A stretch of DNA of 64,000 nt from Burkholderiales bacterium (GCA_025354165.1 JANXNI010000034.1:1-64000); one strand, 5' to 3'. Positions 40,394-51,895 are shown, numbered from the stretch's first letter. Numbers and translations are program-made. The notes: generated by a model not told the origin, from the sequence alone.

Positions 40394-40810
40394 TTACATC
40401 TCCGCTTCGGTTTTGATCGGTTCGAACTGGGTTACCCAAGCGCCATTCTCGAGTTTCCGGAAAAAACAGTTGCGTCGCCCCGTGTGGCAGGCGATGCCGC
40501 CAAGCTGTTCAACTTTCAAAAGAACGACGTCGCCATCACAATCTATCCGCACTTCGCGAAGGATTTGCAGGTGGCCCGAGCTTTCGCCCTTCATCCACTG
40601 CGATTGGCGCGAGCGCGAGTAATAGCAGGCTTTTCCGGTGGCAATAGTGCGCTCAAACGCCGCGCGATCCATCCACGCGACCATGAGGATTTCGTTGGTC
40701 ATGGCATCCTGCGCGATGGCAGGAATCAGGCCTTTTTCGTCAAAACGCAATTCCGCCAGCACCGCGTCGGGCAGGGCGATTCTTGGCGTGGCGATGGCTG
40801 ATTCCAACAT
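40394..40810 (-). CDS. hisI: Phosphoribosyl-AMP cyclohydrolase
   Basis: [55 protein letters not shown]...CHTGRRNCF. Confidence 0.95.
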   Translation of the reverse strand: MLESAIATPRIALPDAVLAELRFDEKGLIPAIAQDAMTNEILMVAWMDRAAFERTIATGKACYYSRSRQSQWMKGESSGHLQILREVRIDCDGDVVLLKVEQLGGIACHTGRRNCFFRKLENGAWVTQFEPIKTEAEM

Positions 40811-41021
40811 GCACCAAGTTTATCAGTCGCGTTTTAGTGATTACGACGCGTCTATTTGACAGCGACAATCTCAGGCAGTGTGATTTCTGCGCCCGCATCC
40901 GCGTTAGTCGCGCTGTTCCCGCGCTAAACGCCACCTCTATTGAATGCCGGCCCATTCCCCGGCCATCGGAAGGCGGGTTCGCTATGGCATTCGGCTCGCT
41001 ACCAGAGAAGCAACGAAATAA

Positions 41022-41138
41022 TAGCTTTTTTGATATTTGCTACGTCTCATAGGGGCTACAGCCGTTTTATAGTAAAAGTTGACTATACGCCTAATGTCGG
41101 CTCAGCCCACGTGCATGAACGGCTGTAGCAGAAAGCTG
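41022..41138. repeat. 116-118 bp palindromic intergenic element, copy E
   Basis: tagcttttttgat..ggggcta...aagttgacta...cagccca..acggctgtagcagaaagctg. Confidence 0.75.
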
Positions 41139-41238
41139 TAGGTCGAGTGCAGCTATTACGTTCACTGCGCGAACGACTACTGATCGCATCCATTCAACCG
41201 ACGCGCGCGACCGTACCGCCGCACGCGTCGCAATATTA

Positions 41239-42300
41239 CTAAGCGAGCTTCGAGCCCCGACGGCGGCGTGTTGCGATCAGTGCAGAAATCGCGAGCAACA
41301 GCGCTACGGTCGCCAACACGGCCTCATCCAGGGTCGGAACAGCAACGGCCGGTGCCGGTTGCGCTGCTGCGGCCAGCGTCCAGTTGTAAACCATTGCTTT
41401 CTCCTGCGTCGTCAGATCGGTGAAATCTGGGGCTGCCACCACAGCCGCAATCGTGCTTAGGGCAAGCAGGCGTTCGGCACCTGCTGCGGCGGGCGCGACG
41501 GCGCGACCCTCACCGCTTCCGCCGTTTTCAGACAATCCGCGATAGACAAAATGAGCGAGGATTTTGACTTCGCCGGGATTCATCGTGAAGTCGTAAACCG
41601 GAGAAAAGCCGTCGTCCCCATCGCCAGCGAAAGCAGCGAACAGCGGATCGCCCGGGTCGCCGCTACCAATAAAACTGGCTGCGGCACGATTGCTCCAGGC
41701 TACGCCCACTGGTGGATCGTCGACAGCTGCGGTCGCTAAGGCTTGATCTGTTGAAACCATCCAGTTGTCCGCCGTTGTGATGAGCAAATCACCCGATGAA
41801 GTGCCAGCCACGTGTGTATTGTTGTCTGAACCCAGATCACCATTGGCGCCACCAAAAGCGATGCGCACTTTCCGCGCAGCGCCCGACGTGTTGGTCAGGG
41901 TGTCAACGTAGCGCAGCAGATTGGTGCCGGGAATCGCATACAAGCGGCGCGACACGCTGACTCCGGCGGCTACGAAGGGCGTGGTGGTTACCATGCGATT
42001 GGTACCGGCCATCGTCAACGCAAGATTGGCGACAACAGCCGAGGCCTGCAGTGTTGCGTTACTCGCATCCTTGACCTCAATTCGCAAACCGCCGTACAAA
42101 TCAAACGCGTCATGGCTACCATCATTGGCATACCCCTCTGAATCGTCAATGTCCCAAACGTAGCCATTTGCCGATGGCAAATTGATGAGCGCCGCGGTGC
42201 GGGGCCCCTTACCGGGAGCTTGAGCAGCGTGAGCCGATATTGATACGGCAGCGCCAAAAGCAACCACCAAAATCAACGAGGCGAGTCGTGAGAATTTCAT
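41239..42300 (-). CDS. Secreted protein with IPTL-CTERM-like sorting signal
   Basis: N-terminal signal peptide; C-terminus AVPTLDEAVLATVALLLAISALIATRRRRGSKLA (PTL motif-TM-Arg cluster). Confidence 0.7.
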   Translation of the reverse strand: MKFSRLASLILVVAFGAAVSISAHAAQAPGKGPRTAALINLPSANGYVWDIDDSEGYANDGSHDAFDLYGGLRIEVKDASNATLQASAVVANLALTMAGTNRMVTTTPFVAAGVSVSRRLYAIPGTNLLRYVDTLTNTSGAARKVRIAFGGANGDLGSDNNTHVAGTSSGDLLITTADNWMVSTDQALATAAVDDPPVGVAWSNRAAASFIGSGDPGDPLFAAFAGDGDDGFSPVYDFTMNPGEVKILAHFVYRGLSENGGSGEGRAVAPAAAGAERLLALSTIAAVVAAPDFTDLTTQEKAMVYNWTLAAAAQPAPAVAVPTLDEAVLATVALLLAISALIATRRRRGSKLA

Positions 42301-42708
42301 TATCTTGAATCCTGTGCGTTATAGACATCAATCACAATCTCTTCCCGGAAAGTCAACGCGGCACGCACGTGGCAAGATTGCTGGGACTGGATGCGAAGTC
42401 CAAACTGCGCGCGATTTATTCGAATGACCTAAGTTCAGATCTGTGACAAATCAGAGATATTTAGGAGCATTCTTATCGTAGCGTGTTTACCCGCGCCGCG
42501 CGAAGCGCGCGCAGTCAAAAGCGAAACGCGATCATTGGCGTGTGGTGAAAATGCCGCGCCCAACTATGCGTGAAGCGCTTCGGCGAGGTATTCGAATCGC
42601 GTTAAAGCGCACACGCATTGATGCGCTTCTTGTCCGCGACTGAGAATCCGCCCTATTCGCGCCTGGCACCTGACGCAGCGAGTGTCTCAGCGGCCGTCAA
42701 TAATCAAA

Positions 42709-43356
42709 TCAGGGACTGAAATCCGGTTGATTTTTAGGATTCGCACTGATGAACGCCGGAAGCGTGTTGCACAACGCATCAATCGCCACGATGCGCGGAT
42801 ATTTGGTCATATCCACGTTGAACCGTCGCGCCGAAAACACCTGCGGCACCAGCACGGCGTCAGCCAGCGTCGGCATGTCATCAAAGCAGAAATGCCCGCT
42901 CATGTTTGATTGCGTCAGCGTCTGCTCAAACGCCTCCAGACTGATCGAAATCCAGTGCGCGATCCACGCGTTTTTCTGATCCGTTGTCACGCCGAGCTCG
43001 TTGGTCAAATAATTCAACACGCGCACGTTGTTTAGCGGATGCACGTCGCACGCCAGGGACAGCGCCAGCGCACGCACATGCGCCCGGTCAACCGCACTTT
43101 TCGGCAAGAGCGGCGCGACGTTCGGCATCATTTCGTCAAGATATTCGATGATCGCCAGCGACTGTGTGAGCACCGCGCCGTCGTCGGCGACGAGCGACGG
43201 CACCAGCCCCGCCGGATTTAACTTAAGGTAGTCGGCCGAGCGGTGCTGCGCTTTCAGCAAATGCACGCCAACGTGCTGCCAGGTGATGCCCTTCAGGTTC
43301 AGCGCGATGCGAACGCGGTAGGCGGCTGAAGAACGGTAGTAGTTATAAAGCTTCAT
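42709..43356 (-). CDS. maiA: Maleylacetoacetate isomerase (zeta-class GST)
   Basis: MKLYNYYRSSAAYRVRIALNLKGI; NPAGLVPSLVADDGAVLTQSLAIIEYLDE. Confidence 0.92.
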   Translation of the reverse strand: MKLYNYYRSSAAYRVRIALNLKGITWQHVGVHLLKAQHRSADYLKLNPAGLVPSLVADDGAVLTQSLAIIEYLDEMMPNVAPLLPKSAVDRAHVRALALSLACDVHPLNNVRVLNYLTNELGVTTDQKNAWIAHWISISLEAFEQTLTQSNMSGHFCFDDMPTLADAVLVPQVFSARRFNVDMTKYPRIVAIDALCNTLPAFISANPKNQPDFSP

Positions 43357-43368
43357 TATGGCAAAGGG

Positions 43369-44547
43369 CTATTGAAACGCCTGAATCCCCGTCTGCGCAC
43401 GGCCCAAAATCAGCGCGTGAATATCGTGCGTTCCTTCATAGGTATTCACCACTTCAAGGTTCACCAGATGCCGCGCGACACCGAATTCGTCGCTGATGCC
43501 GTTGCCGCCCATCATGTCGCGCGCCAGCCGCGCGATGTCGAGCGATTTGCCGCAACTATTGCGCTTCATGATGCTGGTGATTTCGACGGCTGCCGTGCCT
43601 TCATCTTTCATGCGACCCAGGCGCAGACAGCCTTGCAGCGCCATCGTGATTTCAGTTTGCATATCAGCAAGCTTTTTCTGGATCAGCTGATTCGCCGCCA
43701 GCGGACGCCCGAATTGCTTCCGATCCAGCACGTATTGCCGCGCGCGGAACCAGCAATCTTCCGCCGCACCGAGCGCGCCCCAGGCGATGCCGTAGCGCGC
43801 TGAATTCAGGCACGTGAACGGCCCCTTGAGCCCTTCAACGTTTGGCAACTCGTTCTCGGCGGGCACGAACACTTCGTCCATCACGATTTCGCCCGTCGTC
43901 GACGCGCGCAGGCCCACTTTGCCCTTGATTGCGGGTGCCGACAAACCCTTCATACCCTTCTCAAGGATGAAGCCACGAATGCGGCCTTCGTCGTTCTTCG
44001 CCCACACCACAAACACGTCAGCGAACGGTGAATTCGAGATCCACATTTTGGCACCCGAGACACTGAAACCGCCGGGCACAGCCTTGGCGCGGGTGATCAT
44101 GCTGCCGGGGTCGGAGCCGTGATTCGGCTCGGTCAAACCGAAGCAACCGATCCATTCCCCGGTCGCGAGTTTTGGCAAATATTTTTGCTTTTGTGCCTCA
44201 GAGCCAAATTCATATATCGGCACCATCACGAGCGAACTCTGCACGCTCATCATCGAGCGATAACCGGAATCGACGCGCTCAATCTCGCGCGCGATCAATC
44301 CGTACGCCACATAGTTCAAACCCGCGCCGCCATACTGCTCAGGAATCGTCGGCCCAAGCAAACCCAGTGCACCCATCTCACGAAAAATTTCGATATCCGT
44401 GTGCTCGTTGCGGAACGCTTCGACCACGCGCGGCAGCAGTTTGTCCTGCGCATACTGCGCCGACGCATCGCGAATCATGCGCTCATCTTCGGTGAGTTGC
44501 TGATCGAGGAGCAGTGGATCGCTCCAGTTGAAGGTGGCTTTTGACAT
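43369..44547 (-). CDS. gcdH: Glutaryl-CoA dehydrogenase
   Basis: [87 protein letters not shown]. Confidence 0.94.
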   Translation of the reverse strand: MSKATFNWSDPLLLDQQLTEDERMIRDASAQYAQDKLLPRVVEAFRNEHTDIEIFREMGALGLLGPTIPEQYGGAGLNYVAYGLIAREIERVDSGYRSMMSVQSSLVMVPIYEFGSEAQKQKYLPKLATGEWIGCFGLTEPNHGSDPGSMITRAKAVPGGFSVSGAKMWISNSPFADVFVVWAKNDEGRIRGFILEKGMKGLSAPAIKGKVGLRASTTGEIVMDEVFVPAENELPNVEGLKGPFTCLNSARYGIAWGALGAAEDCWFRARQYVLDRKQFGRPLAANQLIQKKLADMQTEITMALQGCLRLGRMKDEGTAAVEITSIMKRNSCGKSLDIARLARDMMGGNGISDEFGVARHLVNLEVVNTYEGTHDIHALILGRAQTGIQAFQ

Positions 44548-44590
44548 GAGTGTTCTCGACTGCGATGAAGGCAAAAAGGTATGACCTATT

Positions 44591-45190
44591 TTAAGCGTGC
44601 TGGGTCATGCGCTCAACATAGCGTGCGATGGTGTCAATTTCGATATTGACGCGTTTCCCGGCTGCCAGATCAGAAAAATTGGTGACCTGATAGGTGTGCG
44701 GAATCACATTGACCTGAAACCGCGTGCCAGTGGCGACATCTTCGACCGCGTTCACGGTCAGGCTCACACCGTTGACCGTAATCGAGCCTTTTTGAGCGAT
44801 GAATTTGCCCAGATTCGCTGGCACTTCGATTTCGAGCAGCCAGCTCTCCGCCAGATTTTTCCACTGCGTCACAAGACCCGTCACATCTACGTGACCGGTC
44901 ACAAGATGGCCGCCCAGTTTGTCTGCGAGCGTCAGCGATTTTTCAAGGTTCACCAGCGCACCAACTTCAAGACCAGTGACAATGGTGAACGAGTGCGCCG
45001 ACACGTCGGAGCGCAACACGCCGGTACCTATTTCGACGATGGTGAGGCAGCAGCCGGAATGCGCAATCGAATCGCCGATTGCAATGTCGTCCAGCGGCCA
45101 GTCGCTGCACGCGACAGTGATGCGCTGCCCATCGCCGACGGGCTCGTGCGCCGTGACACGGCCGAGGCCCGTGATGATTCCTGTAAACAC
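44591..45190 (-). CDS. ribE: Riboflavin synthase
   Basis: [12 protein letters not shown]; duplicated lumazine-binding domain with SGCCLT and GVSLTV. Confidence 0.94.
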   Translation of the reverse strand: MFTGIITGLGRVTAHEPVGDGQRITVACSDWPLDDIAIGDSIAHSGCCLTIVEIGTGVLRSDVSAHSFTIVTGLEVGALVNLEKSLTLADKLGGHLVTGHVDVTGLVTQWKNLAESWLLEIEVPANLGKFIAQKGSITVNGVSLTVNAVEDVATGTRFQVNVIPHTYQVTNFSDLAAGKRVNIEIDTIARYVERMTQHA

Positions 45191-45213
45191 GACTTATCCC
45201 TTACTAAGGTTTA

Positions 45214-46308
45214 TTACTTCGCCCGCATCATGATCCGCACATCATCGCCCAAGCGCGCGACGTCATGTAAATCAAACTGCATCGCGTCGGCCAGCTTTTC
45301 GGGTGCAGCAAACGAAAACATTTCTCTGGCGTCACGGCCCAACAATTTCGGCGCGAGATACACCAGTAATTCATCGACGAGCCCCGCCTGAACCATCGGC
45401 CCCATCAATCGAGCGCCCGCCTCAACGTGCAACTCATTGACGCCGCGCGCGCCGAGGTCTTGCAACGCCGCGGGCAGGTCAATCTTGCCAACCTGTCTGG
45501 TGTCCGGCAAACGCACGACTTCCACGTTGTCCGGCAAGCCGACGGGCATCCGATCGGAACAATAAACCAGCGCGCCTCCTTGCAACACTTTAGCCGCCGG
45601 GCTCAACTCGCCCAGGTGATCGAACACGACGCGCAGTGGCTGACGTAGCGGCAACACCGTGGTGACGCCGCGCACCGTCATCTGCGGATTGTCATGGCGT
45701 ATGGTGCCGCTGCCGGTGAGCACCGCACAGGCACGCGCGCGCCAGCGGTGACCATCGCGACGCGCCTCATCGCCCGTGATCCACTGCGACTCACCGTTGG
45801 CGAGCCCGGTGCGGCCATCCATCGACGCCGCAACCTTGCAGCGTACCCACGGCAGCCCCGTCGTCATGCGTTTGACAAATCCGATATTGAGTTCGAGCGC
45901 ATCGTGCGAAAGCAGGCCGACGCGTACATCAATCCCCGAATCGCGCAGCCGCGTATGGCCGGTCCCGCCGACCATCGGATTCGGGTCTTCCATCGCCGTC
46001 ACCACGCGCTGGATTCCGGCGCTGATCAATGCTTCAGTACAGGGTGGTGTTTTGCCAAAATGATTGCACGGTTCCAGCGTGACGTACGCCGTCGCGCCGT
46101 CCAGATTGATGCCTTTGGAACGGGCATTTTTTATAGCATGAGATTCAGCATGCTGCTCACCCGGGCGCTGCGTAAAACCCTCGGCAATAATTTCACCATC
46201 GCGCACTAAAACGCATCCCACGCGCGGATTTGGCGTCGCGTGATTCATTGCCATCACCGCTAATTCAAGCGCGCGACGCATGAAAGTTTCGTCGTCAGCG
46301 CTAAACAT
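45214..46308 (-). CDS. ribD: Bifunctional diaminohydroxyphosphoribosylaminopyrimidine deaminase / reductase
   Basis: [44 protein letters not shown]. Confidence 0.95.
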   Translation of the reverse strand: MFSADDETFMRRALELAVMAMNHATPNPRVGCVLVRDGEIIAEGFTQRPGEQHAESHAIKNARSKGINLDGATAYVTLEPCNHFGKTPPCTEALISAGIQRVVTAMEDPNPMVGGTGHTRLRDSGIDVRVGLLSHDALELNIGFVKRMTTGLPWVRCKVAASMDGRTGLANGESQWITGDEARRDGHRWRARACAVLTGSGTIRHDNPQMTVRGVTTVLPLRQPLRVVFDHLGELSPAAKVLQGGALVYCSDRMPVGLPDNVEVVRLPDTRQVGKIDLPAALQDLGARGVNELHVEAGARLMGPMVQAGLVDELLVYLAPKLLGRDAREMFSFAAPEKLADAMQFDLHDVARLGDDVRIMMRAK

Positions 46309-46816
46309 TTTTCGGCGGCTGTTTCAGGTTTTTAGCGACAGGCTTTTTGACTACCTTAGCCACGGTGGGACGCTCCACCTCGTGCAACGCGGAGCGGAAA
46401 TCCTCAACGTCCTGAAAGGATTTGTAAACCGACGCGAAACGGATGTAGGCCACTTTGTCGAGCTTGTAGAGCTCGGCCATCACCATCTCGCCAATGCTGC
46501 GCGAAGGGATCTCTCGCTCACCGAGGCTGTGAATATTGGCGGTGATTCTGGCAATCGCCTGATCGACGAATTCGGTAGGCACGAAGCGTTTATGGAGCGC
46601 GCGGTTGAAGCCCGTGCGGATTTTTTCGACATTGAAATCGATACGTGTCCCGTTGCCCTTGATGACCTGCGGCATGCGCATTTCAACCGTCTCGAATGTA
46701 GTGAAACGTTTGTCGCAGGCAAGGCATTTACGGCGACGACGAATCGCGTCGCCAGTCTCGGAGACGCGCGAGTCGATCACTTGTGTTTCAAGGGAGCCGC
46801 AGAAGGGGCACTTCAT
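46301..46816 (-). CDS. nrdR: Transcriptional repressor NrdR
   Basis: [42 protein letters not shown]. Confidence 0.97.
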   Translation of the reverse strand: MKCPFCGSLETQVIDSRVSETGDAIRRRRKCLACDKRFTTFETVEMRMPQVIKGNGTRIDFNVEKIRTGFNRALHKRFVPTEFVDQAIARITANIHSLGEREIPSRSIGEMVMAELYKLDKVAYIRFASVYKSFQDVEDFRSALHEVERPTVAKVVKKPVAKNLKQPPKNV

Positions 46817-46844
46817 TAGACGATTGCTGGATCAGATGCGAGAT

Positions 46845-47336
46845 TTAGATTGTGGCACGGGAGAGTTGCGCGAGGACGAAATTCACAGTCTGCTCGCGTA
46901 CGGCACTGCGATCACCTTGAAAGTTTTTTGTCACGGACGTAACGTTTTGCGCTGTAGCAAAGGCAAAGCAAACCATCCCGACCGGCTTCGCCAACGTGCC
47001 ACCGGTCGGGCCAGCAACGCCCGTCACCGAGTACGCCATCGTGGCGCGGCTGTTTTTCAACGCCCCCGCCGCCATCTCGCAGGCGGTTTCTACACTCACC
47101 GCACCGAATTCGTCGAGCGTTGTGGAAGCAACGCCCAGCATCTCCATCTTTGCTTCATTGCTGTAGGTGACGAATCCACGATCTACCCACGCAGATGAGC
47201 CGCTAACGCTGGTGAGCACCGCAGCGATCAGGCCACCGGTGCAGCTCTCAGCGCCCGTGATGACGCGCTTGTCAGGCACACAAATGGCGCCGATGTGTTC
47301 CGCAATCTTCAACCATTCATCAAACAATGCGTGCAT
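46845..47336 (-). CDS. CinA C-terminal / nicotinamide-nucleotide amidohydrolase family protein
   Basis: TGAESCTGGLIAAVLTSVSGSSAWVDRGFVTYSNEAK; SVTGVAGPTGG. Confidence 0.93.
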   Translation of the reverse strand: MHALFDEWLKIAEHIGAICVPDKRVITGAESCTGGLIAAVLTSVSGSSAWVDRGFVTYSNEAKMEMLGVASTTLDEFGAVSVETACEMAAGALKNSRATMAYSVTGVAGPTGGTLAKPVGMVCFAFATAQNVTSVTKNFQGDRSAVREQTVNFVLAQLSRATI

Positions 47337-47345
47337 CTTTGCAAC

Positions 47346-47861
47346 TCAGAAAATGCGAATCCACAACGCAAATACGAAGAGCGTCAGCGCCGCGGCGATC
47401 AAGTCGTCCAGCATCACCCCAAACGCGCCTTTCACGTTGCGATCTGCCCAGCCAATCGGTCCAGGTTTCCGAATGTCGAGCAAGCGAAACAGCAGAAATG
47501 CCCACGCCTGCTTCCACATCGCACCGGGCAACATGGCCGTGATCAGCGCCATCGCGATGACTTCGTCCGACACGATGGCACCGTGATCGCTCTCACCGAG
47601 CGCGCGCCCCGTCACGCCGGCGGCCCAGAGGCTGATGACGAAAGCAACGGCGAGACCGACGAAGAACACGTCGTCGCCCACCATCGGCTGAAGCCAGCGC
47701 GTCGCAAAAAGCCCGAGCAAGGTGCCGAAGGTGCCGGGCGCGAACGGCGCGAGCCCGGTGCCGAGACCGAGTGAAATCACATGCGCCGGATGCGAGAGCA
47801 TGAAACGCAGCGTCGGCTTGATTGGCCGTGAAGACAGAGCGGCAGCGGTGATGTCACTCAT
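47346..47861 (-). CDS. pgpA: Phosphatidylglycerophosphatase A
   Basis: LGLGTGLAPFAPGTFGTLLGL; DEVIAM; LLFRLLDIRKPGPIGWAD; start at 47861 overlapping thiL stop. Confidence 0.93.
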   Translation of the reverse strand: MSDITAAALSSRPIKPTLRFMLSHPAHVISLGLGTGLAPFAPGTFGTLLGLFATRWLQPMVGDDVFFVGLAVAFVISLWAAGVTGRALGESDHGAIVSDEVIAMALITAMLPGAMWKQAWAFLLFRLLDIRKPGPIGWADRNVKGAFGVMLDDLIAAALTLFVFALWIRIF

Positions 47862-48820
47862 GCGAAATGATCCCAGCCTTTGATTTCGATATCCATCGGG
47901 CGTGAGTATGCATCCAGAACGCGAACTCTGGCGGCAGAATCTGAGTCGGTCACGCGACCGATACAAGCTCCGTCGAGCCCGTACGCCCGCAGCAACCGGG
48001 ACACAACAGCGTGCTGCGCCACAGGCGCTGTGAACAAAAGCTCGTAGGCGTCGCCAGTGGAAAGCAGGCAGTGTCGCGCTTTTGCTGCATGTTCGGGCGA
48101 TGCCAATTGCTCGCTCAGGTTGGTGGGAATGGCAGCAAAGTCAATGTTGATCGACACCCGCGATGCGTCGGCAAGATGCGCCGCCTCACTCAACAATCCA
48201 TCAGAAATGTCAATGCAACTGGTCGCAACTCCACGTAAAGCAATACCGAGCGCGACACGCGCTTCAGGACATTCATATTTCGCAATTTGTGCAGCGCTCG
48301 CTTCGCCTTTGATCTCGCCAATCATGCAGTAAAGCGCCCACCCTGCATCACCCAGCGGCCCGCTCACCCAAAGCTCGTCATCAGCCTTTGCGCCGCTGCG
48401 CAGCAACGCTTCACCCGGTGGCAATTCACCCATCGCGGTCAGCGCGATTGCAAGCGGGCCACGTGTCGTGTTACCGCCGATCAATTCGACATCGAATTGA
48501 TCGAGCGCAGACCACAGCCCCTCAGACAATTTAGCGATCCACGCTTCGTTTATCTGCGGCAACGTAAGCGATAACAACGCATAACGGGGTTGCGCACCCA
48601 TCGCGGCGAGATCGCTCAGATTGACGTGAACGGCACGACGACCCAGCTTGTATGGATCAATCGTCGGCAGGAAATGACGACCTTCGACCAGTGTGTCCGT
48701 CGTTACCGCGAACGCATTGCCCGGAGACGGTGCGATCACTGCGCAGTCATCGCCATTGCCAACAATCGCGGCCACTTTGGGTCGCGAGAAGTACCGAGCG
48801 ATGAGCTCGAATTCAGTCAT
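47858..48820 (-). CDS. thiL: Thiamine-monophosphate kinase
   Basis: MTEFELIARYF; GNGDDCAVI; TDTLVEGRHF; DISDGLLSEAAHL; start at 48820. Confidence 0.94.
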   Translation of the reverse strand: MTEFELIARYFSRPKVAAIVGNGDDCAVIAPSPGNAFAVTTDTLVEGRHFLPTIDPYKLGRRAVHVNLSDLAAMGAQPRYALLSLTLPQINEAWIAKLSEGLWSALDQFDVELIGGNTTRGPLAIALTAMGELPPGEALLRSGAKADDELWVSGPLGDAGWALYCMIGEIKGEASAAQIAKYECPEARVALGIALRGVATSCIDISDGLLSEAAHLADASRVSINIDFAAIPTNLSEQLASPEHAAKARHCLLSTGDAYELLFTAPVAQHAVVSRLLRAYGLDGACIGRVTDSDSAARVRVLDAYSRPMDIEIKGWDHFA

Positions 48821-48833
48821 CGAGCGTTTGCTA

Positions 48834-49331
48834 TTACTGACGTCGCGCTGGCTTCGGCGCTGCCACTTCGTCGGCGCGCAAAATCGGCGCGACTTTGTCG
48901 AGCACCCCGTTGACCCACTTGTGACCGTCGGTGCCGCCGAAACTTTTGGCAAGTTCAACCGATTCGTTGATCGCCACGCGATACGGAATGTCGAGCCGCG
49001 ATTTCAACTCCCACGTTCCGATCAGAATGATGCCGCGCTCAATCGGGCTGATCTGCCCAAATGGGCGGTCTACGTGCGGTTGCGCGATGACGACGAGGGC
49101 TTCCCAATCGTCCGTCAAGCCCTTCCACATTTCCCGAAAAAAGGCTTTGTCGCAACGCTTGAAGTCTTCGTCACTCTCAGTCCGCAGCCGAATCGATACC
49201 GGATCATGCTCGGCGACATAGAGCTCGTAGAGCCCTTGCAGCGCGAATTCACGCGCCCAGCGGCGGGCCGATTTTGGTTTGGGCTTTGATTGAGGCGCTT
49301 GTTGAGGTTGCGAATATTCGGACGCAGCCAT
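48834..49331 (-). CDS. nusB: Transcription antitermination protein NusB
   Basis: SARRWAREFALQGLYELYV; RVAINESVELAKSFGGTDGHKWVNGVLDKVA. Confidence 0.95.
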   Translation of the reverse strand: MAASEYSQPQQAPQSKPKPKSARRWAREFALQGLYELYVAEHDPVSIRLRTESDEDFKRCDKAFFREMWKGLTDDWEALVVIAQPHVDRPFGQISPIERGIILIGTWELKSRLDIPYRVAINESVELAKSFGGTDGHKWVNGVLDKVAPILRADEVAAPKPARRQ

Positions 49332-49333
49332 GA

Positions 49334-49807
49334 TCAGGATTCACCAAACTTCGAATGCGTCCACTCTTGCAAGAGCGCCATCTCGACGGCGGCTTGTGCA
49401 GCCTCGTAACCCTTTTGCTCAGCACGAATTTCTGCCTGCTCATCGGTATAGGTCGTGAGCACGCCATTGCCAATCGCAACGTCCAGCTCCAGGCCAACGC
49501 GCGTGATGCCCGCCGCTGACTCGTTACAGACGATTTCGAAGTGATAGGTATCGCCTTTGATCACGCAACCCAATGCGATCAGCGCGTCAAATTCTTCGGT
49601 GCTGGCGAATGCCTGCAAGGCGAACGCGATTTCCAGCGCGCCGGGCACCGTAACTTCCGCGATATCGCTGGGTTCAACGCCCATTTCAGCGAGGGCTTTT
49701 TTTGCACCTGCGAGCAGTTTTTCGCAAATCGGGGCGTTGAAACGAGCGGTGACAATGCCAACGCGCAAGCCAGAGCCGCGAAGTTTCATGAGGGGTTGAA
49801 GGGCCAT
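49334..49807 (-). CDS. ribH: 6,7-dimethyl-8-ribityllumazine synthase
   Basis: VGIVTARFNAPICEKLLAGAKKAL; VPGALEIAFALQ; ALGCVIKGDTYHFE. Confidence 0.95.
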   Translation of the reverse strand: MALQPLMKLRGSGLRVGIVTARFNAPICEKLLAGAKKALAEMGVEPSDIAEVTVPGALEIAFALQAFASTEEFDALIALGCVIKGDTYHFEIVCNESAAGITRVGLELDVAIGNGVLTTYTDEQAEIRAEQKGYEAAQAAVEMALLQEWTHSKFGES

Positions 49808-49832
49808 TGCTGTGCTTTCTTTTTGTTGTTGT

Positions 49833-50990
49833 CTATCGTTCTTCGTAGGATACGACTTCCAGGTCGAACCCCGTCATCGACGGCATGCGACGGGGCTTGG
49901 CGAGGACACGCATCTTGCCGACGTTCAGTGCACGCAGAATTTGGGCACCGATCCCGTAGGTTCGCAAATCCATCTTGTGCGCGTTTAGCGGTTTCACGTT
50001 CAATGCGCGGTCACGCAAGTCGTCCGCAGTTTCGCTTTGATGCAGCAGTACGAGCACACCGGCATCCGCCTTTTGCAGCCGCGCGAGCGCCTTCGGAACG
50101 CTCCACGAATGCACGGCGCTGTCAGCGTCCAGCGTGTCAATAACCGACAACGGCTCATGCACGCGCACCACGGTTTCACGTTCGTTCGTTGGTGTGCCTT
50201 TGACGATAGCGAGGTGCGTAGCAGCAGTCAATTTTTCGCGGAAAACTTTGAGTGTAAATTCGCCCTGCGCGGTTTGCAGCGCCCGTTCACCGACGCATTC
50301 AACTAGATTTTCCTGAGCCGCGCGATACTGAATGAGGTCGGTAATAGCGCCGATTTTCAGGCCGTGTTCTTTAGCGAAGATGAGCAGATCTGGCAAGCGC
50401 GCCATCGTGCCGTCGTCTTTCATGACTTCGCAAATCACTGATGCCGGAGTGAGTCCCGCCATGCGCGTGAGGTCGCACCCTGCTTCCGTATGACCCGCGC
50501 GCATCAGCACGCCGCCTGGTTGCGCCATCACCGGAAAAATGTGGCCCGGTTGCACGATGTCGGTTGGCTTGGCGTTGAACGCGACCGCCGCCTTTACGGT
50601 GCGGGCACGATCCGCCGCCGAGATACCGCTCGATACGCCTTCTGCCGCTTCAATCGACAACGTAAAGTTGGTTCCGAAGCCAGAGCGATTGGACGATGTC
50701 ATCAGCGGCAGACTGAGCTGCGCACAGCGCTCCTGCGTGAGCGTCAAACAAATCAGGCCGCGCGCATGCTTGGCCATGAAGTTGATCGCTTCGGGCGTCA
50801 CAAACTCAGCCGCCAGCACCAGATCGCCTTCATTTTCACGATCTTCTTCATCAACCAGAATAACCATGCGACCGACCTTCAGGTCGGCGATGATTTCCGG
50901 GATGGTGGACAGCACGGATGTCGCAGGCGCTGCAACGGCAGCGAGGGTGGGTTTGGTAGCAGATGCGGGATTAGCCATGGCAAAGAGCAA
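49833..50990 (-). CDS. ribBA: 3,4-dihydroxy-2-butanone-4-phosphate synthase / GTP cyclohydrolase II-like
   Basis: MVILVDEEDRENEGDLVLAAE; GHIFPVMAQPGGVLMRAGHTEAGCDLTRMAG; C-terminal RibA-like LRTYGIGAQILRALNVGKMRVL. Confidence 0.93.
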   Translation of the reverse strand: MLFAMANPASATKPTLAAVAAPATSVLSTIPEIIADLKVGRMVILVDEEDRENEGDLVLAAEFVTPEAINFMAKHARGLICLTLTQERCAQLSLPLMTSSNRSGFGTNFTLSIEAAEGVSSGISAADRARTVKAAVAFNAKPTDIVQPGHIFPVMAQPGGVLMRAGHTEAGCDLTRMAGLTPASVICEVMKDDGTMARLPDLLIFAKEHGLKIGAITDLIQYRAAQENLVECVGERALQTAQGEFTLKVFREKLTAATHLAIVKGTPTNERETVVRVHEPLSVIDTLDADSAVHSWSVPKALARLQKADAGVLVLLHQSETADDLRDRALNVKPLNAHKMDLRTYGIGAQILRALNVGKMRVLAKPRRMPSMTGFDLEVVSYEER

Positions 50991-51117
50991 CTCTCTGGGG
51001 GAGAAGCAATTATTTTAAGCGGGCGGCGGGTTGGCGCGTTTTGCGTGCTCGTCGGGACGCTGCGAATTGGAGACAATAACGGCCTTCGCACAAATTATTT
51101 GGCTCGCACGGCCCACA

Positions 51118-51855
51118 ATGTCCGACCTCCTTATCTCAGAACAACACGGTTTTCGTACGCTGCACTTTGGCTCGGAATGGGTGCAGGGCCGCATGCGCAT
51201 CAGCCGCCCAGCTGACCTCGCATTGGGCTATGCACAGGACATGTGCGCGGCGCTGTTGTTCACTGCGCCACCGAAACATGTTTACGTCGCTGGATTGGGT
51301 GTGGGGTCGTTGCCGCGCTGGGCGTTGGCGCACTGGGAGGAATCGATCAAACGCATGGAGATTGTGGAGCTGCGCGCTGATGTTATGGCGCTGACGCGCT
51401 CGTCCTTTCCGTTGCCTGCGGACGACCCGCGCGTTGTATTGACGCTCGGGGACGCGGCGAAGGTAATCACTGAGCGACCCGCGTCGAGCGTTGACTGGAT
51501 CTGGGTGGATTGTTATGACGGACGTGGTCGGGTGGGCACGCTGGAGTCGGCGGACTTCTATGCGGCAGCGCATACCGCGTTGAAGGCGCGGGGTGTATTC
51601 GTAGCGAACATGTGGAGCAGTGTCACCCGCTATCGCGGTGGGCTGCGCAGGCTGCGTGCGGTTTTTGGCGCTAACAACATCGTTTTGCTGCCCGCGATTG
51701 CGACCGAAAACGTCACCGTGATCGCGACCAAGTCGCCGCTACCACCGTTGGACAATCGGGCCATTCAAGCTCGTGCCAGAGCATTGCAAGCGGAGTACAA
51801 GTTGCCGTTTGAGCGATGGCAGAAGGCGTTAGCGCCAGTCGCGACGGCGTTGTAA
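51118..51855 (+). CDS. Spermidine synthase-like methyltransferase-fold protein
   Basis: VYVAGLGVGSLPRWAL; IVELRADVMAL; LTLGDAAKVI; WIWVDCYDG; start at ATG 51118. Confidence 0.82.
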   Translation: MSDLLISEQHGFRTLHFGSEWVQGRMRISRPADLALGYAQDMCAALLFTAPPKHVYVAGLGVGSLPRWALAHWEESIKRMEIVELRADVMALTRSSFPLPADDPRVVLTLGDAAKVITERPASSVDWIWVDCYDGRGRVGTLESADFYAAAHTALKARGVFVANMWSSVTRYRGGLRRLRAVFGANNIVLLPAIATENVTVIATKSPLPPLDNRAIQARARALQAEYKLPFERWQKALAPVATAL

Positions 51856-51895
51856 GCTCGCGCGCAGACAACGCGCGGACAACGCGCGGACAGAA

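Noticed and set aside
50991-51030. FMN riboswitch upstream of ribBA
   Set aside because: The leader is short and I could not identify the conserved RFN motif
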